Below, piece after piece: positions 1 through 7,766 of a stretch of DNA of 64,000 nt. Under the pieces are notes generated by a model. It was not told where the DNA came from, did not search any database, and was given only the letters and a program-made list of their open reading frames with translations. A program made the position numbers and the translations under genes. The DNA lies in the NCBI GenBank assembly GCA_024229115.1, contig JAAEST010000103.1:62001-126000 (forward strand), in the 5' to 3' direction. This DNA comes from Oligoflexia bacterium. Its GTDB lineage: Bacteria > Bdellovibrionota > Bacteriovoracia > Bacteriovoracales > Bacteriovoracaceae. The number at the start of each line of letters is the position of its first letter. Position 1 is the stretch's first letter.

Positions 1-1316
1 CAAGAAATTTAATAAAATTAGATAAAAATGCACAAATAAGGGGGGATTTAGCATCAAATTGGAGTGTTGAAGAAAATTTTACAAAATTTAGATTTAAAAT
101 TGATAAGAAAAAATTTAGTGATGGTTCACTTATTACAGCATCTGACGTTGTGAATACTCTTAAAAGACAGATGAAAATAAATAAGGCAAATCACTATAAC
201 TTCGATGCAATAAAAAGAGTAAATACTCTAAATGAAAACGAAGTAGAGATTGTTTTAAAAAAGAGAAATGTTAAATTCATCAGGCTGCTTGCATATCCAG
301 AGTTCGGAATACTGCATTCAAGTGACATCAATCGAAAAGAGAAAGAAACAACATTTAAAGTAAGCTCAGGGGCTTATTATTTAAATGAAGTAGGTAAAGA
401 CTTTTATGTTATAAAGAAAAATGACTTTTTTGAAAAACATAATCAAAAATCTCCTCAAATTGTAAAGTTTGAATGGAGTACAAAGAGTCAAAAATTAAAA
501 AGTCTTCAAGAAGGTAAGATAGACTTTGCTATACCCTTTGATCCATTAAATAAGGAAGAGTTTAATAAAATATTAATAAATAAAGAACTGAGAGTAACTT
601 ATCCTGCTATTGGATACACTTATTGGTTAACTATAAATCCAAGAACCAAGTTTGGTAGTTCTAAGGATAGAAGAAAAGAGCTGCAAAAGATTTTAAGAAA
701 TGCTGAATGGGAAATTGGGAAAGAGCCTTTATGGGAAAAAGCAGATCAGCTATATTTACCTGGGGGATTTGGAAGACCTGATGAAAGTTCCTTAAACCTA
801 GCATGGAAAAAGATTGATGAGATAAAAATTGAACATTTAAAAGACGAAGAATTAAGAGTTATAATTTTGAAAGATTTTCCTTTTATAAAAAGCTTAAAGT
901 CAGTTTTAACGAAAAAAGGATTGAAGCTACAAATAGATGTTGCTGAGTCGGCAGGAGACTTTTTTAATAAAATTAAGTCGAAAAAATATGATGTAATTCA
1001 GGCCAGAAACGACTTTTCAGCTGTAGACTTACATGAAAATTTACAAACAACTTTAAATCCAAATAACCCTCTTGTAATAACTACTGAAGAGAAGAGACAG
1101 TATCAGAGTGAGTTGAATAGTTCACTAAACTATAATGATGATGCTGAAAGACATAAAGTTTATGAAAAGATAGCCCTAGATTTGATTAATGAAGGTTATG
1201 TTTTTCCTGTTGCTTATAAGAGAGTGTTTTTTGTAAATAAAAAGAACGTTGATATATCAGCATGGTCCTCTCTTTACCCGGAAGTTTCAATGTGGAAGGT
1301 TGAAGTTAATGAGTAA
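1..1316 (+). CDS. Peptide/solute ABC transporter substrate-binding protein (SBP_bac_5 family), 5' end outside window
   Basis: The reading frame is open from the left edge (first whole codon at 3), so the start lies outside. A GTG at 150 could be mistaken for the start, but the residues before it (LASNWSVEENFTKFRF, then FSDGSLITASDVV) are the typical N-terminal block of SBP_bac_5 proteins, in which a modelled solute is followed by 'FsDG..ltA.DV'. The rest fits a periplasmic oligopeptide-binding fold, ending near the usual C-terminus. The family binds peptides or other oligomers for an ABC importer; no permease or ATPase is visible next to it. Its stop overlaps the following YcaO gene by 8 bases, so the two are translated from one mRNA. 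The ligand cannot be told from sequence; a role in sensing or taking up a modified peptide is only suggested by the YcaO neighbour. Confidence 0.85.
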   Translation, partial: RNLIKLDKNAQIRGDLASNWSVEENFTKFRFKIDKKKFSDGSLITASDVVNTLKRQMKINKANHYNFDAIKRVNTLNENEVEIVLKKRNVKFIRLLAYPEFGILHSSDINRKEKETTFKVSSGAYYLNEVGKDFYVIKKNDFFEKHNQKSPQIVKFEWSTKSQKLKSLQEGKIDFAIPFDPLNKEEFNKILINKELRVTYPAIGYTYWLTINPRTKFGSSKDRRKELQKILRNAEWEIGKEPLWEKADQLYLPGGFGRPDESSLNLAWKKIDEIKIEHLKDEELRVIILKDFPFIKSLKSVLTKKGLKLQIDVAESAGDFFNKIKSKKYDVIQARNDFSAVDLHENLQTTLNPNNPLVITTEEKRQYQSELNSSLNYNDDAERHKVYEKIALDLINEGYVFPVAYKRVFFVNKKNVDISAWSSLYPEVSMWKVEVNE

Positions 1317-2205
1317 GGAGTTAATTGATATCTTACAAAATGTAGAGCTTTCTAGAATAGAGGATAAAATAATTCCTGAAGCCTTTCATTATATCATTAG
1401 AGAAAAGAAGTATGGATTGGTTGGTTCAGGATCTTCTTTAAATGAGTATCTAGCTTTAGAAAAATCTAAATCTGAAATAATTGAAAGATTTTTTTGCAAT
1501 AATGAGAAAATGAAAAATAGAAAGATAAACTCTAATGGTATGGCTGCTCATAAAAATATTGAGTTAGCTAAAAGGAGTGCTCTTTTAGAGCTAGTTGAGA
1601 GAGATCTATTTTTGACATCTTGGCTAAGTGGCCATCATCCTTATTGGGAAAACTCGATTAATGAGTCTAGTACAGTAAATAATATAAAAAGTCGTTTGTC
1701 GAAAATTGTAGATGTAAAGTTAGGGCATATATCTAATTATGATGGTTATGACGTTTGTGTAGGAGTTGTTTTAGATCGAGAAAAAAAATTTGGAGCAGTG
1801 TTTTCAACAGCAATTGGTGAGAGTAAGAAAATCTGCTATTTGAAAATCTTGATAGAATTATCTCGAGTAGTTAATTTATTAAATATAAGTATTGAGAAAA
1901 ATGAGAAAATTATTAATAAGGGGACCACTTACACCACTCCACTTGATCATTTTAATCATTATCTTAACCCAGGTAATTGTGATGAAGTTTATGAATACTT
2001 ATCAAGAAGTGAAGATGTCTTACTCGCTCCTAAATACCATTTTCATTTTTATAAGTATGAATTACCGGACCTGATTTCTAAAAACATATCTGTCGTTAGG
2101 TGTTCTTCTGATGAGGTTCAAAATTATTATGTTTCAGAATTTAAAGAAATTAATTTAAATAGAATAAAAGATATAAAACGAAGTGTGATACACCCATTAG
2201 GCTAA
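1309..2205 (+). CDS. Compact YcaO-domain protein (putative ATP-dependent peptide-backbone modifying enzyme)
   Basis: 298 residues from the ATG at 1309; an earlier in-frame codon at 1249 lies inside the upstream gene and is less likely. Three YcaO ATP-binding helices can be recognised: SEIIER (Glu56, Glu59, Arg60), NGMAAHKNIELAKRSALLEL then VERD (Glu94, Glu97, Arg98) and a third, CYLKILIELSR (Glu183). The C-terminus ends in HPLG, like the HP-rich ends of azoline-forming YcaO proteins. YcaO enzymes phosphorylate the peptide backbone amide to make azolines, thioamides or amidines, or act on ribosomal protein S12. This one is unusually short: only about 30 residues separate the first two motifs, where most members have about 100. 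No TfuA, E1-like partner, dehydrogenase or precursor peptide is visible in the window. It overlaps the binding-protein gene before it and is 2 bases from the kinase after it. The family call is firm; activity is uncertain. Confidence 0.8.
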   Translation: MSKELIDILQNVELSRIEDKIIPEAFHYIIREKKYGLVGSGSSLNEYLALEKSKSEIIERFFCNNEKMKNRKINSNGMAAHKNIELAKRSALLELVERDLFLTSWLSGHHPYWENSINESSTVNNIKSRLSKIVDVKLGHISNYDGYDVCVGVVLDREKKFGAVFSTAIGESKKICYLKILIELSRVVNLLNISIEKNEKIINKGTTYTTPLDHFNHYLNPGNCDEVYEYLSRSEDVLLAPKYHFHFYKYELPDLISKNISVVRCSSDEVQNYYVSEFKEINLNRIKDIKRSVIHPLG

Positions 2206-2207
2206 AT

Positions 2208-3989
2208 ATGAAGATTATTATTAATATATTCTTGCTAACATTTATAAATATTACATTTTTGTTGTTTTTTTTCAACGGTAAACAGGAGTTATTAGATACT
2301 TTCTCTAGGTCTGTTCACAATGATATTGCTGTAGGAAATAATAGATATGCTGCTCTTAAATTGAACTTTCTTAATGATAATTATTTTGAAAAAATATATT
2401 TGAACTTTGAAGATGATAAATATTTAACAGTACTAAACTCTCAGAATAAAAGCTTGTGGGAAATTAAAATACGTTCTCTAATAAAGTTGTCAGATTCATC
2501 TAAGAAAAAAACATATGTAGTTGGTATAATTTCCTTAAAGAAGTATGTTCCTTTATTCATCCTAATAAATTGTGTTTATTTGTCAGTTTTGCTCTTAGTT
2601 TCTTTCTTTTTAAGAAAGCAATCTCAAAAAATACGAAATGCAGAGTTAAAAGAGCTCCTTGCTAAATCAAGATTAAAAATAACAAAGAGTGTAGCTCACG
2701 ATATTAGGTCTCCACTAACGGCATTAGAGATGATGGTTGGGCAAATGAATGAAATTTCTCGTGAAAAGAAAAAGAATGCGTTGCAAGCGATTGGGCGAAT
2801 TCAAGATATTGCGAATGGATTGCTTCAAAATAAGATTGTTGATGAGGCTTTGATGGTCCCTGTTAGGAGTATTGTCGAAAATCTTCTAACTGAGAAAAGG
2901 GAGAGTCTAAAGAAAACAAAAAAGAAAATAGATCTACAGTTTGAATTTGATAAAACTTCTTATGGGATTTTTTCAGATGTTCCTCAAATGCTTTTGAAGA
3001 GAGTTCTTAGTAATTTGATCAATAATGCTGCTGAAGCACTAGATGAAGAAGGTAAAATAGTTATTCGTTTAGAAAAAGAGGGGGGGGACTTCTCTTTGAT
3101 TGTAAATGATAATGGAAAAGGTATTCCTGAGAAGGTTTTGAAAGAAATCAAAAATCGCAAAAATGTAACATTTGGTAAAGTTAATGGAAATGGAATCGGC
3201 TTAATGCATGCATTTGAAACGATGGACACATATAACGGAATCATTGAGATTAATTCTAGTGAAGATAATGGGACTGAAGTCGCGATTAAGTTACCTGCCG
3301 CTCAAGTTCCGAGATGGTTTTGCAATGAAATTAAAATTGTTTCTGATAATATAATAATATTTGACGATGATGAGTCGATCCATAACTCATGGAAGTCAAT
3401 TCTTGCTGGAAGAGATTTATCGATATATTCCGCTTTTAAGAAAAGTGAATTACTGGCTTTAACAGATGAGATTGAAAACTATCAAGTTATTTCTGATTAT
3501 GATTTAGGTGAAGAGCAATCTGGCCTTGATGTAATAGAATCATTATCAATACAAGACAGAGCAATTCTAGTCACAAGCTTTTACAATGAACGAGATGTGC
3601 AAGATAAATCAGACTCATTAGGTGTTAAAATAATACCGAAAGAGTATTTCCCACATGCTCCAATAAAAGATTTAAGAAACTCAGAAATTGTTTTTGTCGA
3701 TGATGAAATGTTACTCAGAAAGGGTTGGGAGCTTGAAGCAAAAAATAAAGGAATTAAATGTGACTCTTATTCTAGTAGTGAAGATCTAAAAGCTATGATC
3801 TCAAATTATGATACGAATACTGCTTTTTATATTGATAAAGAACTTAATGGGGAGGATGGCCTAGAACTTTGTCAGTGGTTAGGTGAAAAAGGTTTCAATC
3901 ATATTCATTTGGCGACGGGACATAGTCCTAGTGATTTCCGAGATGCCACATATTTATCTGCTGTCGTTGGAAAAGAATTTCCTTTATAA
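2208..3989 (+). CDS. Membrane histidine kinase with two C-terminal receiver domains
   Basis: 593 residues. Two membrane segments (about 3-23 and 113-135) enclose a small periplasmic sensor of about 90 residues. The H-box SVAHDIRSPLTALEMM places the phosphorylated histidine at His164; the ATPase shows NLINNAAEAL, DNGKGIP and GNGIGL. Two receiver-like domains follow: the first with FDDDES, a probable acceptor in SDYDLG and lysine in IIPKEY; the second with FVDDEM, acceptor in YIDKELNG and a lysine in VVGKEF near the C-terminus. No output domain is present, so the signal must leave by phosphotransfer or protein contact. It begins 2 bases after the YcaO gene and closes that operon. A role in sensing what the binding protein or the YcaO product handles is inference from position. 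Confidence 0.88.
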   Translation: MKIIINIFLLTFINITFLLFFFNGKQELLDTFSRSVHNDIAVGNNRYAALKLNFLNDNYFEKIYLNFEDDKYLTVLNSQNKSLWEIKIRSLIKLSDSSKKKTYVVGIISLKKYVPLFILINCVYLSVLLLVSFFLRKQSQKIRNAELKELLAKSRLKITKSVAHDIRSPLTALEMMVGQMNEISREKKKNALQAIGRIQDIANGLLQNKIVDEALMVPVRSIVENLLTEKRESLKKTKKKIDLQFEFDKTSYGIFSDVPQMLLKRVLSNLINNAAEALDEEGKIVIRLEKEGGDFSLIVNDNGKGIPEKVLKEIKNRKNVTFGKVNGNGIGLMHAFETMDTYNGIIEINSSEDNGTEVAIKLPAAQVPRWFCNEIKIVSDNIIIFDDDESIHNSWKSILAGRDLSIYSAFKKSELLALTDEIENYQVISDYDLGEEQSGLDVIESLSIQDRAILVTSFYNERDVQDKSDSLGVKIIPKEYFPHAPIKDLRNSEIVFVDDEMLLRKGWELEAKNKGIKCDSYSSSEDLKAMISNYDTNTAFYIDKELNGEDGLELCQWLGEKGFNHIHLATGHSPSDFRDATYLSAVVGKEFPL

Positions 3990-3990
3990 A

Positions 3991-4014
3991 AAAGGGCGAG
4001 TTTCCTCGCCCTTT
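3991..4014 (-). terminator. Terminator of the small-peptide mRNA (minus strand)
   Basis: Perfect 10-bp stem (3991-4000 with 4005-4014) and a 4-base loop. On the minus strand the stem is followed by a run of six T, whereas the plus strand continues CCGAAC, so it is built mainly to end the minus-strand transcript. It may also help stop the kinase operon arriving from the left. Confidence 0.85.
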
Positions 4015-4019
4015 CCGAA

Positions 4020-4094
4020 CTAGTTTTTCAAAATTAAAACGATTAAGCTTAAAATAATGATTACTAGTTCTAACTGATAAACAAAATCCTCCAT
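4020..4094 (-). CDS. 24-residue hydrophobic peptide, probable type I toxin
   Basis: ATG at 4094 (read on the minus strand), stop TAG at 4020-4022. A good ribosome binding site AAGGAG (4103-4108) lies 8 nt before the ATG. The peptide has an acidic start (MEDF), a central membrane helix (LVIIILSLIVLIL) and ends KN, the layout of type I toxins such as TisB, ZorO and Ibs; it does not match any of them in sequence that I recognise. The gene has its own terminator (3991-4014). Codons 4-9 contain the 19-nt sequence complementary to the divergent small RNA, and the segment after the stop contains the 12-nt second site. GAACTAGT at codons 9-11 can pair with ACTAGTTC at the stop codon, so the mRNA may fold end to end. 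I see no convincing minus-strand promoter. Toxicity is inferred from architecture. Confidence 0.75.
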   Translation of the reverse strand: MEDFVYQLELVIIILSLIVLILKN

Positions 4095-4141
4095 AATTTT
4101 AACTCCTTAGAGGGAGACCCTTCAGTGGGCTTTATGGGATT

Positions 4142-4169
4142 TTGATCAGATTCGAATTTATGCTATATT
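4142..4169 (+). promoter_or_regulatory. Sigma70-type promoter of the antisense RNA
   Basis: TTGATC (4142-4147), a 16-base spacer and TATATT (4164-4169) with an extended -10 TG at 4161-4162. The start is expected near 4174-4177. A TTCGAA palindrome sits in the spacer. The promoter lies back to back with the leader of the minus-strand peptide mRNA. Confidence 0.7.
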
Positions 4170-4173
4170 TATC

Positions 4174-4243
4174 AGGAGCCCTTTCCGAATGGGTTCTAAC
4201 TGATAAACAAAGCCAGCCCCTGTATATCAGGGGCTTTCTTTTT
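4174..4243 (+). ncRNA. Small antisense RNA, probable type I antitoxin
   Basis: About 70 nt between the promoter at 4142-4169 and the terminator at 4215-4243, with no reading frame of note. Its 5' part can fold GAGCCC against GGGTTC, exposing the loop TTTCCGAA, which is complementary to the 3' untranslated part of the peptide mRNA. The single-stranded stretch at 4193-4211 is complementary to codons 4-9 of the peptide, inside the ribosome footprint, with a possible G-U pair at each end. This divergent layout with about 20 nt of complementarity resembles tisB/istR and zorO/orzO, and the two-site contact recalls Fst/RNAII. Blocking translation initiation is the expected action. Existence of the RNA is inferred. 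Confidence 0.72.
4215..4243 (+). terminator. Rho-independent terminator of the antisense RNA
   Basis: AGCCCCTG (4215-4222) pairs with CAGGGGCT (4228-4235) around a 5-base loop, followed by TTCTTTTTT. Strongly directional for the plus strand. Confidence 0.85.
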
Positions 4244-4404
4244 TCTTAAGATCAACTTTCTTTTATTTCACTTGCGATACATCTTATTTAGATCCTAATT
4301 TTAAGGGCCTTGCGTTGCGTCTGAATGAAATTGTGACAAATCTTTTCTTTTAAAAACGCATTCTCTCTGGTAGTTTCGCCTAATCACGGACATTAGGAGA
4401 ACTT

Positions 4405-5175
4405 ATGTATACGCGTTTGGCGGCCCTGCTATTGACGGCAGTTTGTTGTTTTTCACTTCAAGCAAAATCAAACTACTACGACCTTAAAGCAGAAAGAGAG
4501 TTAACTAACGGAACTCTTCGAGATCAAGGTTTAATTTCTTTTATTGGTAGAGTTGCTTCTAAGAATTTTCGTCCACTTGGTTACAAGAAAAGAGCAAAAA
4601 CTGAAATCTTTGGATATGTAGATATTGAAAGAGATAATAGCGGTTACTATGTACGTGACGTTTACTGCGGATTCATTGTTCGTAAGAAAGGTCGTGATAC
4701 TCGTCCAGCTAATGGTGTTATGAATGTTGAGCACACTTGGCCACAATCGAAAGGTGCTAAGAGAGAGCCTGCTCGTGGAGACATTCACCATTTATTCCCA
4801 ACAGACTCAAGAGCGAACTCGGCTCGCGGTAACTTTCCATTTGGTGAAGTTGCTGGTGGAGACGCTACTGATAAATGTTCACTTTCTAAAAGTGGAAAAA
4901 TCATTGATCCAGAAACTGGTCGTGTAAGCGGTCAAAGAGGATTCGAAGTACCAAACGATCATAAAGGAAATACGGCAAGAGCAATGTTCTATGTTGTTGC
5001 TAAGTATGGATATAAACTTTCTCGCTTAGAAGAGTACTACCTTCGTAAGTGGCACCGTGAAGATCCAGTTGATCGTAACGAGATCGATCGTAATGATCGT
5101 ATTCAAGAAGCTCAAGGAAATAGAAATCCATTCGTAGATTTCCCAGATCTTGTTGATAGAATCGCTGATCTTTAA
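4405..5175 (+). CDS. endA: Secreted endonuclease I (EndA/Dns family)
   Basis: 256 residues with a signal peptide (about 1-20, cleavage near LQA-K). The endonuclease I signature is clear: NVEHTWPQS (His110), GDIHHLFPTD (His128/129) and SRANSARGNFPFG, together forming the magnesium-binding active site. The family cuts DNA non-specifically outside the cytoplasm. In a predator it would break down prey DNA, elsewhere it can feed on or clear extracellular DNA. The start ATG at 4405 has AGGAG 6 nt upstream. It stands alone between the toxin-like locus and the beta-helix gene; the 160 bases before it contain only a doubtful promoter. Confidence 0.95.
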   Translation: MYTRLAALLLTAVCCFSLQAKSNYYDLKAERELTNGTLRDQGLISFIGRVASKNFRPLGYKKRAKTEIFGYVDIERDNSGYYVRDVYCGFIVRKKGRDTRPANGVMNVEHTWPQSKGAKREPARGDIHHLFPTDSRANSARGNFPFGEVAGGDATDKCSLSKSGKIIDPETGRVSGQRGFEVPNDHKGNTARAMFYVVAKYGYKLSRLEEYYLRKWHREDPVDRNEIDRNDRIQEAQGNRNPFVDFPDLVDRIADL

Positions 5176-5251
5176 ATGTTAAAGGCTCTATCTTATCAAA
5201 ATTATAAGAGTAGGACCGCTTTTCACTCTACTTTTTTATTCTTAAAAAGCT

Positions 5252-5257
5252 TATAAT
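5252..5257 (+). promoter_or_regulatory. TATAAT -10 element 6 bases before a start codon (leaderless transcript)
   Basis: A perfect TATAAT (5252-5257) ends six bases before the ATG at 5264, so transcription should start at the A of the ATG. No ribosome binding site precedes the gene. The -35 region (TACTTT at 5229-5234) is poor. Confidence 0.55.
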
Positions 5258-5263
5258 TTCAAT

Positions 5264-7009
5264 ATGAATAGTTTAATTCCAATATTCATATTTTTACTTC
5301 TTCTCAACTCTTGTTTTGAAAAGGAAACAGATACTCCAAAAACTACGAGTCCAGTTCCAACAAACTGTGACAGTGGAGGCTTTTTTGTAGATTCTGTAAG
5401 TGGAAGTGACAGTAATGCGGGAACAACTTCTTGTGTACCTTTTAAAACAATTAGTAAATTGCAATCATCAATAACTAACGGCACTACAGCTTATTTAAAG
5501 CGAGGAAGCTCTTGGAACGAATCGTTGTCGTTTGCGAATTCGAATATCACTATAACTGCTTATGGTAGTGGTTCGCTCCCTGTCTTTTTTGGAGATGAAG
5601 CGATTAGTTCTTGGACAAATGAAGGTGGAAATATTTATAGCAAGATTATGACTCTTGGAACTGGAGAAGGTCTTGGTAATATTTCAAAAGATGGTAGTAT
5701 GCTTAGTTTTGTGGCTTGGAATTCTGACTTCACTACAACGTTGGGGGCTGCTGCAAATGATTCTTTTTCCTATAATAATTCTGCAAAAACTCTTTATATA
5801 AAATCAACGAACGATCCTAGTAGTTTCTCATATCGTTATTCAAAATTGATGACTGGGATCTCTGTCTCTTCTGCTTCGAATGTGAATATAAGTTATATTA
5901 AAGTGAAAGGTTATTCATTTCATGGAGTTGAATTCAAGAACTGTACAAATTGTAATATTTCAAACTCGGAGCTAACTCAGATCGGTGGTGCGACTATTGG
6001 TTCGCTTTATGCAGGTAATGGAGTTGAGTATGGAAGTACATCTTCATCAGGAACAGCATCAAGTCTTACGATCTCAGAAATCTTTGACTCTTGTTTTTCT
6101 CCTCAAACATATTCTTCTAATCAAACGATTACTGGAATTACGATTAAAGACTCTACTCTTTCAAAATGTGGTTTTGCAGGAGTTGAAATATCAGTTCTAA
6201 GTAATGGAGGGACTACAGGGAGTACTATCTCTAATACAACAGTCGAGAACGTTACAATTTCAGATTGTGGAAAAGGCTGGAGTGGTCGTCGATATAATAC
6301 TGAAGGACATGGTATAAGAGTGCAAGCCGATAATACTGCTGGAGTTATAACTAATACACAAATTAAAAGAGTAACGGTATCAAATAGTGCAGGCGACGGA
6401 ATTAAAGTTAATGGAGATACATCAACAACAACGATTCATAGAGCAAAAATATATAATGGCTCTGGGTATGGGATTAACTTTCTTGATACAGTAAAGACGA
6501 CACCTAAACTTGTTTTGACGAGTAGTTTAATTCATAATAACAGTAATTATGGACTCACATTCAATTGTCCTAGTTGCCAGGGATTAAATATCTATCAAAA
6601 TACCTTTTATAAGAATACAACAATCAATTTAGCGATCTTTGGTCAATCCAATGAAGCTATAATTAAAAATAATATATTTCATAGTGATGGAGCTATGACT
6701 GATGTCTTTGTGAATTCAACTCTTGTTGGTGGAAATGTTAATTACAATTGCTATGAAGATGGAACAAATATGATTGGGTATAATAGCTCTACATATTCTA
6801 CAGTTACCGCATTTAATGGGGCACAATCATTTGAAGCAAACGGAACAGGAGCAGGTAATATTAATATGACGAATCCTAGTAGTGGAGCTTTCACACTTTT
6901 GACTACTTCATCTTGTAAGACCCTTGGGGATAATACAGTCAGTGTAACTGAAGATTATTTTGGAAGTACATTTTCAAACCCTCCATCAAGTGGTGCACAC
7001 CAGTTTTAA
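5264..7009 (+). CDS. Right-handed beta-helix lipoprotein
   Basis: 581 residues. A lipobox LLLLNSC puts the lipidated cysteine at Cys17. After a Ser/Thr/Asn-rich linker the chain has short repeated turns rich in N, T, S and I (for example NVNISYIKVKGYSFHGVEF and ITNTQIKRVTVSNSAGDGIK), typical of parallel beta-helix proteins of the pectate-lyase/Beta_helix type, about residues 60-520. Such proteins bind or cut polysaccharides; no catalytic set can be assigned here, so substrate and activity are unknown. The gene appears leaderless. The following dioxygenase-like gene starts 1 base after its stop, so the two form one transcript. Confidence 0.8.
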   Translation: MNSLIPIFIFLLLLNSCFEKETDTPKTTSPVPTNCDSGGFFVDSVSGSDSNAGTTSCVPFKTISKLQSSITNGTTAYLKRGSSWNESLSFANSNITITAYGSGSLPVFFGDEAISSWTNEGGNIYSKIMTLGTGEGLGNISKDGSMLSFVAWNSDFTTTLGAAANDSFSYNNSAKTLYIKSTNDPSSFSYRYSKLMTGISVSSASNVNISYIKVKGYSFHGVEFKNCTNCNISNSELTQIGGATIGSLYAGNGVEYGSTSSSGTASSLTISEIFDSCFSPQTYSSNQTITGITIKDSTLSKCGFAGVEISVLSNGGTTGSTISNTTVENVTISDCGKGWSGRRYNTEGHGIRVQADNTAGVITNTQIKRVTVSNSAGDGIKVNGDTSTTTIHRAKIYNGSGYGINFLDTVKTTPKLVLTSSLIHNNSNYGLTFNCPSCQGLNIYQNTFYKNTTINLAIFGQSNEAIIKNNIFHSDGAMTDVFVNSTLVGGNVNYNCYEDGTNMIGYNSSTYSTVTAFNGAQSFEANGTGAGNINMTNPSSGAFTLLTTSSCKTLGDNTVSVTEDYFGSTFSNPPSSGAHQF

Positions 7010-7010
7010 T

Positions 7011-7766
7011 ATGTTGAAATCATTGTTATCAAAAATTGGAATTATAAAGTTAAAGAAGTTTCCTTGGTATGATAGTGAGTGGTTAAGCCATTTTGTTCGT
7101 TTGAAAAATCATTATATTGCTCACTCTAAAAATGATCTCGATTTATTGTTAGAGAGAACGAATATTCTTAGAACTGATAAAAGTTTTAAGCCTGTCGTGT
7201 TGAAAAATGTTTTGTCAGACGATGTTTTTACGAAAATCAAAAAGATTATTGAAGAAATAGAAGAAGATAAATTGAAGGATTATGAGAAGGAAGAGTTTGG
7301 AAGAAAGATTCTGCACAATCATCCTTATTTTAATGAAATTCATAATGATTTAATTAATCTTGTTAGTGAGAAAGTGGGGGAAGAAGTTGAAGCCTCCTAT
7401 AACTTTCTTAGTCTCTATAAAGAAGATGCGAAATGTCCTCTTCATTTGGATGCTCCAAGTGCAAAATGGACTCTTGATATCTGCATTGATCAGTCTGTAG
7501 ACTGGCCGATTTATTTTTCTGAAATTATTGATTGGCCTGATCGCTTTGAAAATTTTGGTTCTCATTGGGAAAGCGAAGTCTTAAAGAATAATAAGTTCAA
7601 TCAATATATCTTAAAACCAAATGAAGGCGTGATCTTTTCTGGAAGTTCTCAATGGCATTATCGAGACAGTATTAGAAAGCTCGGAGATAATGAACACTCT
7701 CATTTACTATTTTTTCATTTTGCTCCGAAAGGGCATGCTCAAGTGAGCGATACAGTTATTTTATAA
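7011..7766 (+). CDS. 2-oxoglutarate/Fe(II) dioxygenase-like protein
   Basis: 251 residues from the ATG at 7011; an in-frame codon at 6960 lies inside the previous gene. The C-terminal half looks like a double-stranded beta-helix dioxygenase: CPLHLDAP gives the HxD iron ligands (His145, Asp147), and GSSQWHYRD gives the distal histidine (His216). Prolyl-hydroxylase-like members hydroxylate proteins or small molecules using 2-oxoglutarate and oxygen. The substrate is unknown. Pairing with the beta-helix lipoprotein upstream may be only positional. Its end overlaps the convergent flavoprotein gene by 11 bases. Confidence 0.65.
   Translation: MLKSLLSKIGIIKLKKFPWYDSEWLSHFVRLKNHYIAHSKNDLDLLLERTNILRTDKSFKPVVLKNVLSDDVFTKIKKIIEEIEEDKLKDYEKEEFGRKILHNHPYFNEIHNDLINLVSEKVGEEVEASYNFLSLYKEDAKCPLHLDAPSAKWTLDICIDQSVDWPIYFSEIIDWPDRFENFGSHWESEVLKNNKFNQYILKPNEGVIFSGSSQWHYRDSIRKLGDNEHSHLLFFHFAPKGHAQVSDTVIL

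Larger units (their letters stand above)
4008..4211. repeat. Paired direct repeats linking the toxin gene and the antisense RNA
   Basis: GCCCTTTCCGAA occurs at 4008-4019 and 4178-4189; GTTCTAACTGATAAACAAA occurs at 4067-4085 and 4193-4211. Both pairs are exact and in the same order. In the left copy the two parts are 47 bases apart, in the right copy 3. Because the left copy is transcribed on the minus strand and the right copy on the plus strand, the two RNAs are complementary over 12 and 19 nt. Confidence 0.95.

Noticed and set aside
150-152. GTG as start of the first binding protein
   Set aside because: The frame is open and encodes conserved family sequence before it; the gene runs in from outside.
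1249-1308. Longer N-terminus for the YcaO protein
   Set aside because: This part lies fully inside the upstream gene in another frame and is not YcaO-like; ATG 1309 gives the normal 8-base overlap.
1-2210. Precursor peptide gene for the YcaO enzyme
   Set aside because: The genes overlap or abut, leaving no room, and the short frames inside them are only shadows in other frames.
4221-4231. LexA-like box CTGATATACAG read on the minus strand
   Set aside because: Its half-sites are 5 bases apart instead of 10, and it is simply the terminator stem of the antisense RNA.
4304-4319. Possible sigma54 promoter before endA (GG and GC 10 bases apart in AGGGCCTTGCGTTGC)
   Set aside because: The -24 part lacks TGGCA; only the GG/GC spacing and TTGC fit, which is expected by chance at this level.
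5176-5240. Terminator after endA (AGTAG/CTACT before a T-run)
   Set aside because: Only a 5-bp stem with a 14-base loop; too weak to list.
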